Assembly (NCBI GenBank): GCA_014380545.1 | Contig: JACMJP010000343.1 | Location: 1 to 11,955 of the forward strand | Direction: 5' to 3' | Origin: Chitinophagales bacterium | GTDB taxonomy: Bacteria; Bacteroidota; Bacteroidia; Chitinophagales; BACL12 | Length of the DNA: 11,955 nucleotides | Shown here: in pieces, positions 1-7,309 of the stretch | How positions within the stretch are numbered: the first letter of the stretch is position 1 | Layout: each line of letters opens with the position of its first letter | Notes under the pieces: generated by a model | What the model was told of the DNA's origin: nothing | What the model saw: only the letters and a program-made list of their open reading frames with translations | Databases searched by the model: none | Program-made: the position numbers and the translations under genes

Positions 1-2
1 CA

Positions 3-277
3 AAAAACAGTGAAGAAAAGGAATTAGAAGAGCTAAGTGATTTACGGGAATCTAAGAGTATGAATTAGGAAAATGAATATGAATATGAAAGAGATAATGA
101 TGATACAGAAAAGGATATATCTGATGATGATGGTGGTGGTGATGCTGATGATGCAAGAAGTTAACTAAAAGGGGTTCGGGTCTCCCGAAAGATGGCATTT
201 TGACAAACATGAAATCATTTCGTCTGGCGATAGGCAATCTTGCAAAGAAACTGAATATAAAAATTTTTGGATTATAA
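3..277 (+). pseudogene. 3' end of an unidentified gene, apparently decayed
   Basis: I do not recognise this gene. A plus-strand frame open from the window edge gives a charged, probably helical tail and stops at TAG (66-68). The same frame then continues after that stop as a strongly acidic, Asp/Glu/Tyr-rich stretch to TAA (162-164). From about 155 the frame one base back is open to TAA (275-277) and encodes a basic stretch of ordinary-looking protein composition. Joining these pieces needs one stop removed and one -1 shift, and would end the gene one base before the integrase stop at 279. I infer a gene that has lost its reading frame, perhaps an element gene with a charged C-terminal tail. 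The alternative is that the true gene simply ends at 68 and the rest is low-complexity DNA. Confidence 0.35.
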
Positions 278-317
278 TTTAAAAATTTACCACAGCATTA
301 AGCGCATCATCAGCATC
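141..317. repeat. 14-bp inverted repeat spanning two convergent gene ends
   Basis: The 14 bases at 141-154 (gatgctgatgatgc) are the exact reverse complement of 304-317. Read on their own strands, both copies encode Asp-Ala-Asp-Asp-Ala: one in the acidic tail of the left-edge gene, the other near the C-terminus of the integrase. The arms are 149 bp apart. The sequence is low in complexity, so chance or shared codon preference is a fair explanation. Confidence 0.45.
175..189. other. Short perfect hairpin between convergent genes
   Basis: The arms ttcggg (175-180) and cccgaa (184-189) pair perfectly around a 3-base loop. It stands out as a GC-rich spot in AT-rich DNA. On the minus strand it lies about 90 bp past the integrase stop and is followed by CCCC then TTTT, so it could be a weak terminator for the integrase. 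The T run is short and set off from the stem, so this is uncertain. Confidence 0.35.
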
Positions 318-1496
318 TTTATGAATGAAATTGGATTGATACCCGATGGTAGTTATTACGGAAGAATGCCTGTATAATTTCTGCAACATTTGTATTGATA
401 TTTTATCACCTGAAATATTCCCGAATGTATGTCGGGCAATGTGCATAGTTAGTTTTTTATTAATTCCCGCTTGCGGAGCAACATTCTTCCGTAAAAATTT
501 ATCTATTCGGCTTGCACTAAACGCAATCTTTCTTTGAATTAGAAAAGGTCCTATATTTTTTTCAAGTACTTTCAATTCAGGAAAAATATAGTCATCCTTA
601 AACCTTTTCTGATTTTTATATTGCTCAATAATCCTGAGAGCCTTCTCAGGAATTTTGAGCGACCCAGCTTTTGAATTTTTACCCATTATATAATGTAAAC
701 GCTCATTCTGAATATCTGTCCATTTTAATCGCAGTACATCAGATACTCTCATTCCTGCTAGGTAAAAGGAAAAAAGCCAAAGATTGCGGCAATGATTTTC
801 GAATTTATTTTCCTTTAAAATAACATCCTCAAGTAATTTTAACTCCATTGGTGCCAACCCGATTTTTGATGATTCAGGGAATTGAATACGTATTTTACCC
901 GACCCAAAAGGATAATATTTTTGATCAATAATTTCAGCCTTTATTGCTTGGCTGAAAACGGAACGAATCACAACAAGGTGGTTTATAATTGTTCTTTCCC
1001 CATTCTCAAGAACGCTTTTCAGGTAAACCTGAAAACGTTCCAAAAGTGAAATCGTTATATCTGAAAACGAAATATCTGTTCCCTTAAGAAAATCTCTGAA
1101 ATGTTTTACTCTGGGTTTATCAGCTGTATAGCGATTGTATTTACCAGCTAGCTTTAAATTTTCGAGATATAATTCAGCTTGCGCAAAAAAAGTTTGACCT
1201 CCTGATGGTTTGATTTTTTGTTTTACTGCAAAAGATGAAACATCACTTCTTTGTGTTTCTAATTCAAGCGATTTATCCGTTGCCTCAGCTAATTTTTTGA
1301 TGAGAAAATTATTTAGTCTAGTTGAATTAGGATGAGATTTTTTAACTCTCTGTTTTTCGAAATCCCATTCAGTTTCTTTCAAATTTCGACCAAGATGAAT
1401 AAAAGATGTTCTTCTGTCCTTTATTATTCGAATTGCAAGGGGGAAAGTTTTATCTTTGTTTTGCTTTTTCCTTAAAACGATTTTAACTGTTGCCAT
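279..1496 (-). CDS. Tyrosine recombinase / phage-type integrase
   Basis: This is a site-specific DNA recombinase of the tyrosine family, expected to integrate and excise the element at the tRNA-Phe site. Counted from the chosen start (405 residues), an N-terminal Arm-like DNA-binding region covers about residues 1-90, a core-binding SAM-like domain about 100-200, and the catalytic domain about 215-395. The active-site set is visible: Arg250 in AGMRVSD, a Lys in GKNSKAG near 273-276, His352 and Arg355 in HIARHTFG, His377 in YRHSS, and nucleophile Tyr386 in TIGYQ. A start 15 codons upstream (1541) is possible, but it lies inside the direct repeats and upstream of a promoter-like box. The start at 1496 gives MATVKIVLRKK, a common N-terminus for Bacteroidota integrases. 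The catalytic set looks complete, so the enzyme may be active. Confidence 0.9.
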   Translation of the reverse strand: MATVKIVLRKKQNKDKTFPLAIRIIKDRRTSFIHLGRNLKETEWDFEKQRVKKSHPNSTRLNNFLIKKLAEATDKSLELETQRSDVSSFAVKQKIKPSGGQTFFAQAELYLENLKLAGKYNRYTADKPRVKHFRDFLKGTDISFSDITISLLERFQVYLKSVLENGERTIINHLVVIRSVFSQAIKAEIIDQKYYPFGSGKIRIQFPESSKIGLAPMELKLLEDVILKENKFENHCRNLWLFSFYLAGMRVSDVLRLKWTDIQNERLHYIMGKNSKAGSLKIPEKALRIIEQYKNQKRFKDDYIFPELKVLEKNIGPFLIQRKIAFSASRIDKFLRKNVAPQAGINKKLTMHIARHTFGNISGDKISIQMLQKLYRHSSVITTIGYQSNFIHKDADDALNAVVNF

Positions 1497-1515
1497 GAGT
1501 TGAATTGTTTTAATA

Positions 1516-1523
1516 TAAAGATA
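1516..1523 (-). promoter_or_regulatory. Possible -7 box of the integrase promoter
   Basis: On the minus strand this reads TATCTTTA, one base from the Bacteroidota -7 consensus TAnnTTTG. It lies about 20 bp upstream of the chosen start, which would give a very short leader. A TTG in the distal direct repeat (1547-1549) sits 23 bp upstream, somewhat beyond the usual spacing for the -33 element. The call rests on motif and position only. Confidence 0.4.
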
Positions 1524-1531
1524 AGTAATTT

Positions 1532-1552
1532 GGTACAACATAGGTACAACAT
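1532..1552. repeat. Tandem 10-bp direct repeats upstream of the integrase
   Basis: The decamer ggtacaacat occurs exactly twice, at 1532-1541 and 1543-1552, with one base between. The 11-bp period puts both copies on nearly the same face of the helix. They sit just upstream of the -7-like box and between the integrase and the attachment site. That position suits an operator for an element regulator or arm-type binding sites for the integrase or an excision factor. Which of these it is cannot be told from sequence. Confidence 0.6.
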
Positions 1553-1651
1553 TTAACGATTTAATATGTTTTTATTTGAAATTCATTATTTAACAACCTC
1601 AATAAAATCAATCATTATGATACATATCAAGACATAACAAACCATTTTTCC

Positions 1652-1699
1652 AAGGACTGAAAATCCTTGTGTCGGCGGTTCGATCCCGCCCCACACCAC
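1652..1699 (+). pseudogene. 3' fragment of tRNA-Phe(GAA), element attachment site
   Basis: The anticodon stem aagga/tcctt (1652-1656, 1664-1668) encloses the loop ctGAAaa with anticodon GAA at 1659-1661. It is followed by variable loop gtgtc, T stem ggcgg/ccgcc with loop ttcgatc, acceptor strand ccacacc (1691-1697) and discriminator A. The matching 5' acceptor ggtgtgg and any D arm are missing from the preceding 110 bases, so this cannot be a working tRNA. A fragment that starts at the anticodon arm and ends at the tRNA 3' end is the typical core left by an integrase that crosses over in the anticodon arm. I read it as the attR-like junction. A tRNA lost by simple deletion is less likely, given the adjacent integrase. 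Confidence 0.8.
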
Positions 1700-1713
1700 A
1701 AAAAAATTATATG

Positions 1714-1748
1714 AAACCCTTGTAGTCAATGACTTTGAGGGTTTTTTT
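1714..1748 (+). terminator. Rho-independent terminator of the original tRNA-Phe gene
   Basis: The arms aaaccct (1714-1720) and agggttt (1738-1744) pair. An inner stem agtc/gact (1724-1727, 1731-1734) follows after a small internal loop. The T run spans 1742-1748. It begins about 15 bp after the tRNA fragment, so it most likely ended the tRNA transcript before the element split the gene. It now also shields the exonuclease gene from read-through. Confidence 0.75.
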
Positions 1749-1832
1749 ATTTACTATTTATTCTGGTTACATTATTTATGCGACAATAAAAAATATTCAT
1801 TAAACTTCGTATATAAATTTCAGTTTTATTTT

Positions 1833-2861
1833 ATGCCACAACAAATTTTTAAAATGACAGATAAAGGAATTTATATTCCTGGAGCTGATATATACATTGA
1901 TCCCTGGAAACCTGTTAAAAGATCTATTATTACACATGCACATAGCGATCATGCCCACACAGGAAATGAAAATTATCTCAGCCATCACATTACAAAACCA
2001 ATATTGAAATATCGTCTCGGTGAAAACATCAATTGCACGAGTGTTGAGTACGGTGAAGCATTTTTTATAAACGGAATTAAGTTTTCACTACATCCTGCGG
2101 GTCATATCCCTGGTAGTGCGCAAATAAGAATTGAAGAAAATGGAAATGTTTTAGTTGTAAGTGGTGATTATAAATTGGAAAATGATTTTGTAAGCGGAAT
2201 ATTTGAACCTGTCAAGTGTAATACTTTTATTTCTGAATCAACATTTGGTTTGCCTGTTTTTAAATGGAAAAATCAGACAGAAATACTTGAAGAAATAAAT
2301 ATCTGGTGGAAAAATAATATCGATCAAAATAAAACAAGTGTCTTATGCGGATATGCTTTAGGAAAAGCGCAACGATTATTAAAAAATATTGACACAGGTA
2401 TCGGGAAAATATTTGCGCATGGTGCTGTATTTAACATGAATGAAATATTGCGAAATGCCGGTGTTGAAATCCCTTCTGCAGAAAAAATTTCATCTGAATT
2501 AAATAAGGAAGATTATAAAAATGCCTTAATTCTTGCGCCACCTTCCGTTATCGGTAACAGGTGGTTAAATAAATTTAATCCATATTCAATTGGTTATTGC
2601 AGTGGATGGATGCAAATAAGAGGAAATAAAAGAAGACAGGCAGTAGACAGAGGTTTCGTTGTGAGCGATCATGCAGATTGGGATCAGCTAAATAAAGCGA
2701 TAAAATTAACCGGTGCTGAAACAATTTATATTACACATGGTTTTACTTCAAGTTATGTAAAATGGTTGAATGAAAATGGATTTGATGCGCATGAACTTGA
2801 AACAGAATTCGCAGGAGAGGCAATTACAGATGATGAGGAAAAAGAAAATATCAGTGTATAA
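1833..2861 (+). CDS. DNA ligase-associated MBL-fold exonuclease
   Basis: This is a metallo-beta-lactamase-fold nuclease of the family found beside bacterial ATP-dependent DNA ligases, related to the beta-CASP/CPSF nucleases. The metal-binding motif HAHSDH is at residues 35-40. It is followed by PAGHIPGSA (88-96) with His91, GDYK with Asp112, ESTFG (135-139), SDHADW (278-283) and THG (301-303), as expected for a two-metal active site. At 342 residues it is of normal family length and looks intact. The ligase starts 12 bp after its stop, so the two are very likely co-transcribed and act in one DNA end-processing and repair pathway. The 85-bp gap before it holds the end of the tRNA terminator and only a weak promoter-like taaatttc at 1814-1821. 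The family is clear; the physiological substrate is not. Confidence 0.92.
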   Translation: MPQQIFKMTDKGIYIPGADIYIDPWKPVKRSIITHAHSDHAHTGNENYLSHHITKPILKYRLGENINCTSVEYGEAFFINGIKFSLHPAGHIPGSAQIRIEENGNVLVVSGDYKLENDFVSGIFEPVKCNTFISESTFGLPVFKWKNQTEILEEINIWWKNNIDQNKTSVLCGYALGKAQRLLKNIDTGIGKIFAHGAVFNMNEILRNAGVEIPSAEKISSELNKEDYKNALILAPPSVIGNRWLNKFNPYSIGYCSGWMQIRGNKRRQAVDRGFVVSDHADWDQLNKAIKLTGAETIYITHGFTSSYVKWLNENGFDAHELETEFAGEAITDDEEKENISV

Positions 2862-2873
2862 CAAAATAATATT

Positions 2874-4457
2874 ATGAGATTATTTGCAGCGTTACTTTCC
2901 AATCTTGATCTGACAAATAAAACAAACGAACGTATTGAAGTAATACTCCAATATTTTAATTCAGCAACTGATATTGATAAACTCTGGACAATTTATATTT
3001 TAAGCGGAAACAAAATAAAACGTCAGTTTACTTCTACTCAATTACGCACATGGGCAATTGAATTATCAGGTTTACCGCAATGGCTTTTTGAAGAAAGTTA
3101 TCAATCCGTGGGAGATTTGTCTGAGACTATCGCCTTATTGTTGCCAAAAAATAATACCCATTCAAATTACACTTTGCATGAATGGGTACAAAAAATAGAA
3201 TTTGCAAGCAAGCTTGATGAACCACAAAGAAAAGAGTTTCTATCAAATGCATGGAACCAGTTAGATGCAGGTGAAAGATTTGCATTTAATAAATTAATTA
3301 CTGGTGGGTTTAGAATTGGCGTTTCGCAAAAAACCATTATCAATGCTATAAGTATTTTCACAAATATTTCTGCTAATATCCTTGCACACCGCATAACAGG
3401 AAAATGGCATCCTACAACAATTTCATTTCATGAATTAATTTTTGAAGACAGAATACATACCGATATTTCACAACCTTATCCTTTTTTTCTGGCTTATCCA
3501 ATAGAGAATGATGTTGCAGAACTGGGAGAAGCGATTGAATGGCAGACAGAATGGAAATGGGATGGAATAAGAGGGCAAATGATAAAAAGAAAAAATGAAT
3601 TATTTATCTGGAGCAGAGGTGAGGAATTAGTTACAGAGAAATTTCCTGAATTTCAATTAATTAAAAATATTTTACCCGATGGAATTGTTTTAGATGGAGA
3701 AATTTTGTGTTATACTGATAATCATCCATTACCATTTCAAATATTACAAACACGGATTGGCAGAAAAAATGTTACATCTAAAATTTTAAAGGAAGCGCCA
3801 GTAATATTTATGATATATGACATGATGGAATTTAACGGAGAAGATATTCGTGAAAAAACATTATCTCATCGCAGATCACTTTTAAATCAATTACAAATAC
3901 ATAAGCCATTACTACTGTCAAAGGAAATACAATTTGATACCTGGGGAGATTTAACAGTTATTAGAGAAAGATCAAGAGAAAATTTTTCAGAAGGTATTAT
4001 GCTGAAAAGAAAAAGTTCAAATTACCAGGTTGGAAGAAAAAAAGGTGACTGGTGGAAATGGAAAGTAGATCCTTATAGTATTGATGCTGTTTTAGTATAT
4101 GCCCAAAAGGGACATGGCAGAAGAGCAAATCTATATACCGATTATACTTTCGCCGCCTGGAATAATGAAAACAAATTAGTTGTTTTTACAAAAGCGTATT
4201 CAGGTTTAACAGATAAAGAAATTCAGGAAGTTGACGCTTTTATAAGAAAAAATACACTTGAAAAATTCGGCCCTGTGCGTACAGTAACACCACAACTGGT
4301 CTTTGAAATAGGGTTTGAAGGCATCGCATTATCCTCCCGTCATAAATCAGGAGTTGCGTTGCGTTTTCCAAGAATACTGAGATGGCGAAAAGACAAAAAA
4401 ATTGAAGAAGCAAATACACTTGCTGATTTAAAGATTTTGCTTGATATAGATAAATAA
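2874..4457 (+). CDS. ATP-dependent DNA ligase (exonuclease-associated type)
   Basis: This enzyme seals nicks by way of a ligase-adenylate. An N-terminal DNA-binding domain (about 1-190) precedes the adenylation domain (about 200-400) and an OB fold (about 400-520). Motif I is KWDGIR with catalytic Lys228. The later motifs are SRGEE (248-252), DGEILC (274-279), EGIMLKR (373-379), WWKWKV (393-398), and motif VI RFPRILRWRKDK (497-508). The 527-residue length and three-domain plan match the ligase of the exonuclease-ligase-helicase-phosphoesterase repair cluster, rather than the short LigC type or the LigD fusions. It has no polymerase or nuclease domain of its own; the neighbouring exonuclease probably supplies end trimming. 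It would work beside the essential NAD-dependent LigA, which is not in this window. Confidence 0.95.
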   Translation: MRLFAALLSNLDLTNKTNERIEVILQYFNSATDIDKLWTIYILSGNKIKRQFTSTQLRTWAIELSGLPQWLFEESYQSVGDLSETIALLLPKNNTHSNYTLHEWVQKIEFASKLDEPQRKEFLSNAWNQLDAGERFAFNKLITGGFRIGVSQKTIINAISIFTNISANILAHRITGKWHPTTISFHELIFEDRIHTDISQPYPFFLAYPIENDVAELGEAIEWQTEWKWDGIRGQMIKRKNELFIWSRGEELVTEKFPEFQLIKNILPDGIVLDGEILCYTDNHPLPFQILQTRIGRKNVTSKILKEAPVIFMIYDMMEFNGEDIREKTLSHRRSLLNQLQIHKPLLLSKEIQFDTWGDLTVIRERSRENFSEGIMLKRKSSNYQVGRKKGDWWKWKVDPYSIDAVLVYAQKGHGRRANLYTDYTFAAWNNENKLVVFTKAYSGLTDKEIQEVDAFIRKNTLEKFGPVRTVTPQLVFEIGFEGIALSSRHKSGVALRFPRILRWRKDKKIEEANTLADLKILLDIDK

Positions 4458-4509
4458 AATAGGAATATACAAAAACCGCATTTTAATTTTACAGGTTATA
4501 AAATAGCAG

Positions 4510-5538
4510 ATGAAAAAAATAAGAACCTGGTTATGGATTGGGATTATCATGGTACTCATTCAGGTATTATTAGGGGGTATCACCAGATTAACAGGCAGCG
4601 GTTTATCTATTACAGAATGGGATTTAATAATGGGTGCAATTCCTCCGACTAATGAGCATCAATGGATTGAAGCATTTGATAAATACAAAGATTTCCCTCA
4701 ATATAACCTGGTTAATCAGGATATGACTATTGGAGGATTTAAAAAAATATTTTTTTGGGAATATTTACACCGCAATTGGGCAAGATTGATCGGACTGGTA
4801 TTCATTATTCCATTTATTTATTTTTTAATTAAAAGAAAATTAAATAAAGAATGGAAAATAAAATTAATATTTCTTTTATTACTCGGCGGATTACAGGGTT
4901 TAATGGGTTGGATAATGGTTGCCAGCGGATTAATTGATACACCCTGGGTAAGCCCTTATAATTTAACCATACATCTGATACTGGCTTTAATAACTTTTTT
5001 ATACTTATTATGGCTTGTATTTTCTCTTGATGAAAAGAATAATAGTGCGGATCATCCAGTAGCGAATAAAGGAATTAAATGGATACTGATAATTGTATTA
5101 TTGCAAATTATTTTCGGCGGATTTATGGCAGGAACAAAGGCAGGATTAACATACACAACTTATCCATTAATGGATGGAAAATTTTTCCCACCTAATTTCT
5201 TTTTATTTGATTCATTCTTACAGAATATTTTTGAAAATACTGCAGCTATTAATTTTATTCACAGGACACTTGCTGCAGTGGTCGTAATAAGTATTATTAT
5301 TTTCTTAATTCAAAATATAAAGTACAGCTCAAAAATAATTCGCAGTGGGGTTATGTTTTTGTTGCTTATGATAATTGTGCAATTTTTACTGGGAGTATTT
5401 ACTTTACTGAGTGGAAGAAATGGTGAGATATCAATTGTAACTGGGGTAATACATCAATTCGGGGCATTTATTGTTGCGGGAATTTGTATTTATATTTTAT
5501 ACTACTCAAAAAGACGAATTGTTTTACATATAAAATAA
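4510..5538 (+). CDS. ctaA: Heme A synthase (COX15/CtaA family)
   Basis: This inner-membrane enzyme oxidises the C8 methyl of heme O to the formyl group of heme A, the cofactor of aa3-type cytochrome oxidases. About eight membrane segments are visible in two pseudo-repeats of four. The heme-ligand histidines are His87 in EYLHR, His155 in NLTIHL, His251 in FIHRT and His315 in VIHQF. GGITRLTGSGLS (22-33) and GGFMAGTKAGLTYTTYPLM (203-221) are family signatures, one in each half. The first outer loop lacks the Cys pair of the Bacillus-type enzyme, so this is the COX15-like type. It starts 52 bp after the ligase, and no oxidase or ctaB gene is in view. The gene looks intact at a normal length. Confidence 0.93.
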   Translation: MKKIRTWLWIGIIMVLIQVLLGGITRLTGSGLSITEWDLIMGAIPPTNEHQWIEAFDKYKDFPQYNLVNQDMTIGGFKKIFFWEYLHRNWARLIGLVFIIPFIYFLIKRKLNKEWKIKLIFLLLLGGLQGLMGWIMVASGLIDTPWVSPYNLTIHLILALITFLYLLWLVFSLDEKNNSADHPVANKGIKWILIIVLLQIIFGGFMAGTKAGLTYTTYPLMDGKFFPPNFFLFDSFLQNIFENTAAINFIHRTLAAVVVISIIIFLIQNIKYSSKIIRSGVMFLLLMIIVQFLLGVFTLLSGRNGEISIVTGVIHQFGAFIVAGICIYILYYSKRRIVLHIK

Positions 5539-5565
5539 TATTCTTAAAATTATTAAATATTTTTT

Positions 5566-6399
5566 ATGAAACAGCTACTCATTTACATACTTACTTTTTT
5601 TAGTGCTACTGATTTATTTGCTCAACAGGCAAAAGGAAACTTATTTATTATTGGTGGGGGTGAGCGGACTCCTGATTTAATGCAACAGTTAATTAATACA
5701 GCACATTTATCTCCAACTGATCATATAGCGGTTTTACCAATGTCAAGTGAAGAACAAGATACAGCATTTTATTATTTTAAAATTGATATTGAACCGCTCT
5801 GTAAAAACACAATTGCAAATTTGAATTTTACAAAACAAAATGCGCATGATAAAAAAATGGTTGACTCTTTGCGCAATGCAAAACTCATTTTTATTACAGG
5901 CGGTGATCAAAACCGTTTTATGGAAATTGTTACAAACACCCCTGTATATGATGCTATTCATTTTGCCTATGAAAATGGAGCAACAGTGGGAGGCACAAGC
6001 GCCGGTGCTGCATTAATGAGCAGGTATATGATAACTGGCAATCAATTATTGGATACAACATATTACCCCACTTTTTATTCTATCGTTAAAAATAATATTG
6101 AATTAAAAGAGGGATTAGGTTTGATTGACAAAATAATTGTAGATCAGCATTTTGTTGCAAGGAGCAGATATAACAGGGTATTTTCCGCTCTCAGCGAACA
6201 TCCTGATCTTACTTGTGCAGGCATTGATGAATCTACAGCATTAATAGTTCATGGAAATAAAGCAACAGTAGCCGGCGAAAGTCAGGTAGTATATTTTAGA
6301 AATAAAGGAAAAATATCTGTGGCAAAAAACAATGTAATAAAATTTGAAGATGTTCGGATAAGAATATTTGCCCCGGGTGATTCTTTTAAATTGAAATGA
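5566..6399 (+). CDS. Exported cyanophycinase-like peptidase, family S51
   Basis: This is a serine peptidase of the S51 (cyanophycinase/PepE) fold. Residues 1-19 form a signal peptide (MKQLLIYILTFFSATDLFA) with a likely cut after FAQ or FA; there is no lipobox Cys. The mature part begins with GNLFIIGGG and carries GGDQ (112-115), the nucleophile elbow GGTSAGA with Ser145, DQHF (193-196) and DEST (221-224), which match cyanophycinase motifs. Cyanophycinases cut beta-Asp-Arg dipeptides from cyanophycin. No cyanophycin synthetase is in view, and export implies an outside substrate: cyanophycin from other organisms, or another isoaspartyl or acidic peptide. It lies 27 bp after ctaA, with no obvious functional link. 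The fold is confident; the substrate is inferred. Confidence 0.87.
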   Translation: MKQLLIYILTFFSATDLFAQQAKGNLFIIGGGERTPDLMQQLINTAHLSPTDHIAVLPMSSEEQDTAFYYFKIDIEPLCKNTIANLNFTKQNAHDKKMVDSLRNAKLIFITGGDQNRFMEIVTNTPVYDAIHFAYENGATVGGTSAGAALMSRYMITGNQLLDTTYYPTFYSIVKNNIELKEGLGLIDKIIVDQHFVARSRYNRVFSALSEHPDLTCAGIDESTALIVHGNKATVAGESQVVYFRNKGKISVAKNNVIKFEDVRIRIFAPGDSFKLK

Positions 6400-6422
6400 T
6401 TGACTTCCTGCAATTATCTTTG
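6391..6422 (+). promoter_or_regulatory. Bacteroidota-type promoter for rfbA
   Basis: TATCTTTG at 6415-6422 is an exact match to the -7 consensus TAnnTTTG. A ttg at 6391-6393 lies 21 bp upstream, near the spacing expected for the -33 element. The predicted transcript would begin only about ten bases before the GTG start. The -33 part overlaps the last codons of the cyanophycinase gene, so a new transcription unit may start inside the gene row. Confidence 0.65.
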
Positions 6423-6436
6423 CCAAAATTTTATTT

Positions 6437-7297
6437 GTGAAAGGAATTATTTTGGCAGGCGGATCAGGCACAAGATTGCACCCAATTACGTTAGGGATAA
6501 GTAAACAATTAATGCCAATTTATGATAAACCTATGATCTATTATCCGCTATCTACTTTAATGATGGCAGGTATTAAAGATATTTTAATTATTTCAACCCC
6601 TCATGATCTTCCCGGGTTTAAGAAATTATTAGGTGATGGAAAAAGAATTGGGTGTAATTTTTCATATAAAGAACAACCAAGCCCTGATGGATTAGCACAG
6701 GCATTTACATTAGGTGCAGACTTTATTGAAAATGATAAAGCTGCTCTTGTGTTAGGTGATAATATTTTTTATGGTGGCGGATTAGGAGAATTATTAACTG
6801 CTAATAATGATCCGGATGGAGGAATTATTTATGCATATCATGTAAGCGATCCTGAAAGATATGGCGTTGTTGATTTTGATAAATCGGGGAATGCAATTTC
6901 AATAGAAGAGAAACCACAATATCCAAAAAGTAATTACGCTGTTCCGGGGTTGTATTTTTATGATAATGATGTTGTGGAGATCGCAAAAAATTTAAAACCA
7001 AGTGCAAGAGGTGAATTTGAAATTACTGACGTAAATAGAGAATATTTAAAAAGAAATAAATTAAAGGTAAGTGTATTGCCAAGAGGAACTGCCTGGTTTG
7101 ATACAGGAACTTTTGATTCATTAATGGCGGCTTCACAATTTGTGCAAATCATTGAACAGCGGCAAGGACAAAACATTGGTTGTATAGAAGAGATTGCATT
7201 TAGAAAAAAATTTATTGATGCGGAACAATTAGAAAAAATTGCGCAACCGTTGATGAAAAGCGGATATGGAGAATATCTGCTGCGATTAATAAAATAA
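6437..7297 (+). CDS. rfbA: Glucose-1-phosphate thymidylyltransferase
   Basis: This enzyme makes dTDP-glucose from dTTP and glucose-1-phosphate, the first step to dTDP-rhamnose and related sugars for surface polysaccharides. It acts in the cytoplasm. Nucleotide-binding motif GGSGTRLHP is at 8-16, followed by KQLMPIYDKPMIYYPLS (23-39), LGDNIFYGG near 106, EEKPQYPKSNYAVPGLYFYD (about 157-176), EITDVNREYL near 195 and GTAWFDTGTFDSL near 218. The 286-residue length is typical of RmlA. The start is GTG at 6437; translation from it gives MKGIILAGGSG, the usual N-terminus, and no ATG fits. An exact -7 promoter box lies just upstream. rfbB, rfbC and rfbD do not follow, so the rest of the pathway must be encoded elsewhere. 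Confidence 0.96.
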   Translation: MKGIILAGGSGTRLHPITLGISKQLMPIYDKPMIYYPLSTLMMAGIKDILIISTPHDLPGFKKLLGDGKRIGCNFSYKEQPSPDGLAQAFTLGADFIENDKAALVLGDNIFYGGGLGELLTANNDPDGGIIYAYHVSDPERYGVVDFDKSGNAISIEEKPQYPKSNYAVPGLYFYDNDVVEIAKNLKPSARGEFEITDVNREYLKRNKLKVSVLPRGTAWFDTGTFDSLMAASQFVQIIEQRQGQNIGCIEEIAFRKKFIDAEQLEKIAQPLMKSGYGEYLLRLIK

Positions 7298-7309
7298 AAA
7301 TCGAATAAT

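Larger units (their letters stand above)
1..1699. mobile_element. Right end of an integrated element in tRNA-Phe (left end outside window)
   Basis: Three things point to an integrative element. A tyrosine recombinase gene lies at 279-1496 and is transcribed away from the boundary. Its start is about 155 bp from a 3' fragment of tRNA-Phe at 1652-1699. Everything to the right looks like ordinary chromosomal genes. Tyrosine recombinases often insert in tRNA genes, rebuild a whole tRNA at one end and leave a displaced 3' piece at the other; that fits here if the intact tRNA-Phe lies left of position 1. The element's cargo and size cannot be seen, so plasmid-like, phage-like and conjugative types all remain possible. 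The right boundary is inferred from the tRNA fragment; the exact crossover point is unknown. Confidence 0.7.

Noticed and set aside
73..168. Met-rich plus-strand frame through the GAT repeats
   Set aside because: It is the ATG-phase reading of a trinucleotide-rich stretch and looks like a composition artefact.
52..237. Minus-strand 61-codon frame with a poly-His run
   Set aside because: The His run is only the reverse complement of the GAT/GGT-rich acidic tail on the plus strand; there is no family-like sequence.
209..277. Free-standing 22-residue cationic peptide starting at ATG 209
   Set aside because: The net charge is striking, but the frame is open well upstream of this ATG and no promoter is clear; it is better explained as the end of the decayed gene.
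1542..1700. Functional tRNA-Phe gene
   Set aside because: The 5' acceptor strand and D arm are absent; only the 3' part from the anticodon arm remains.
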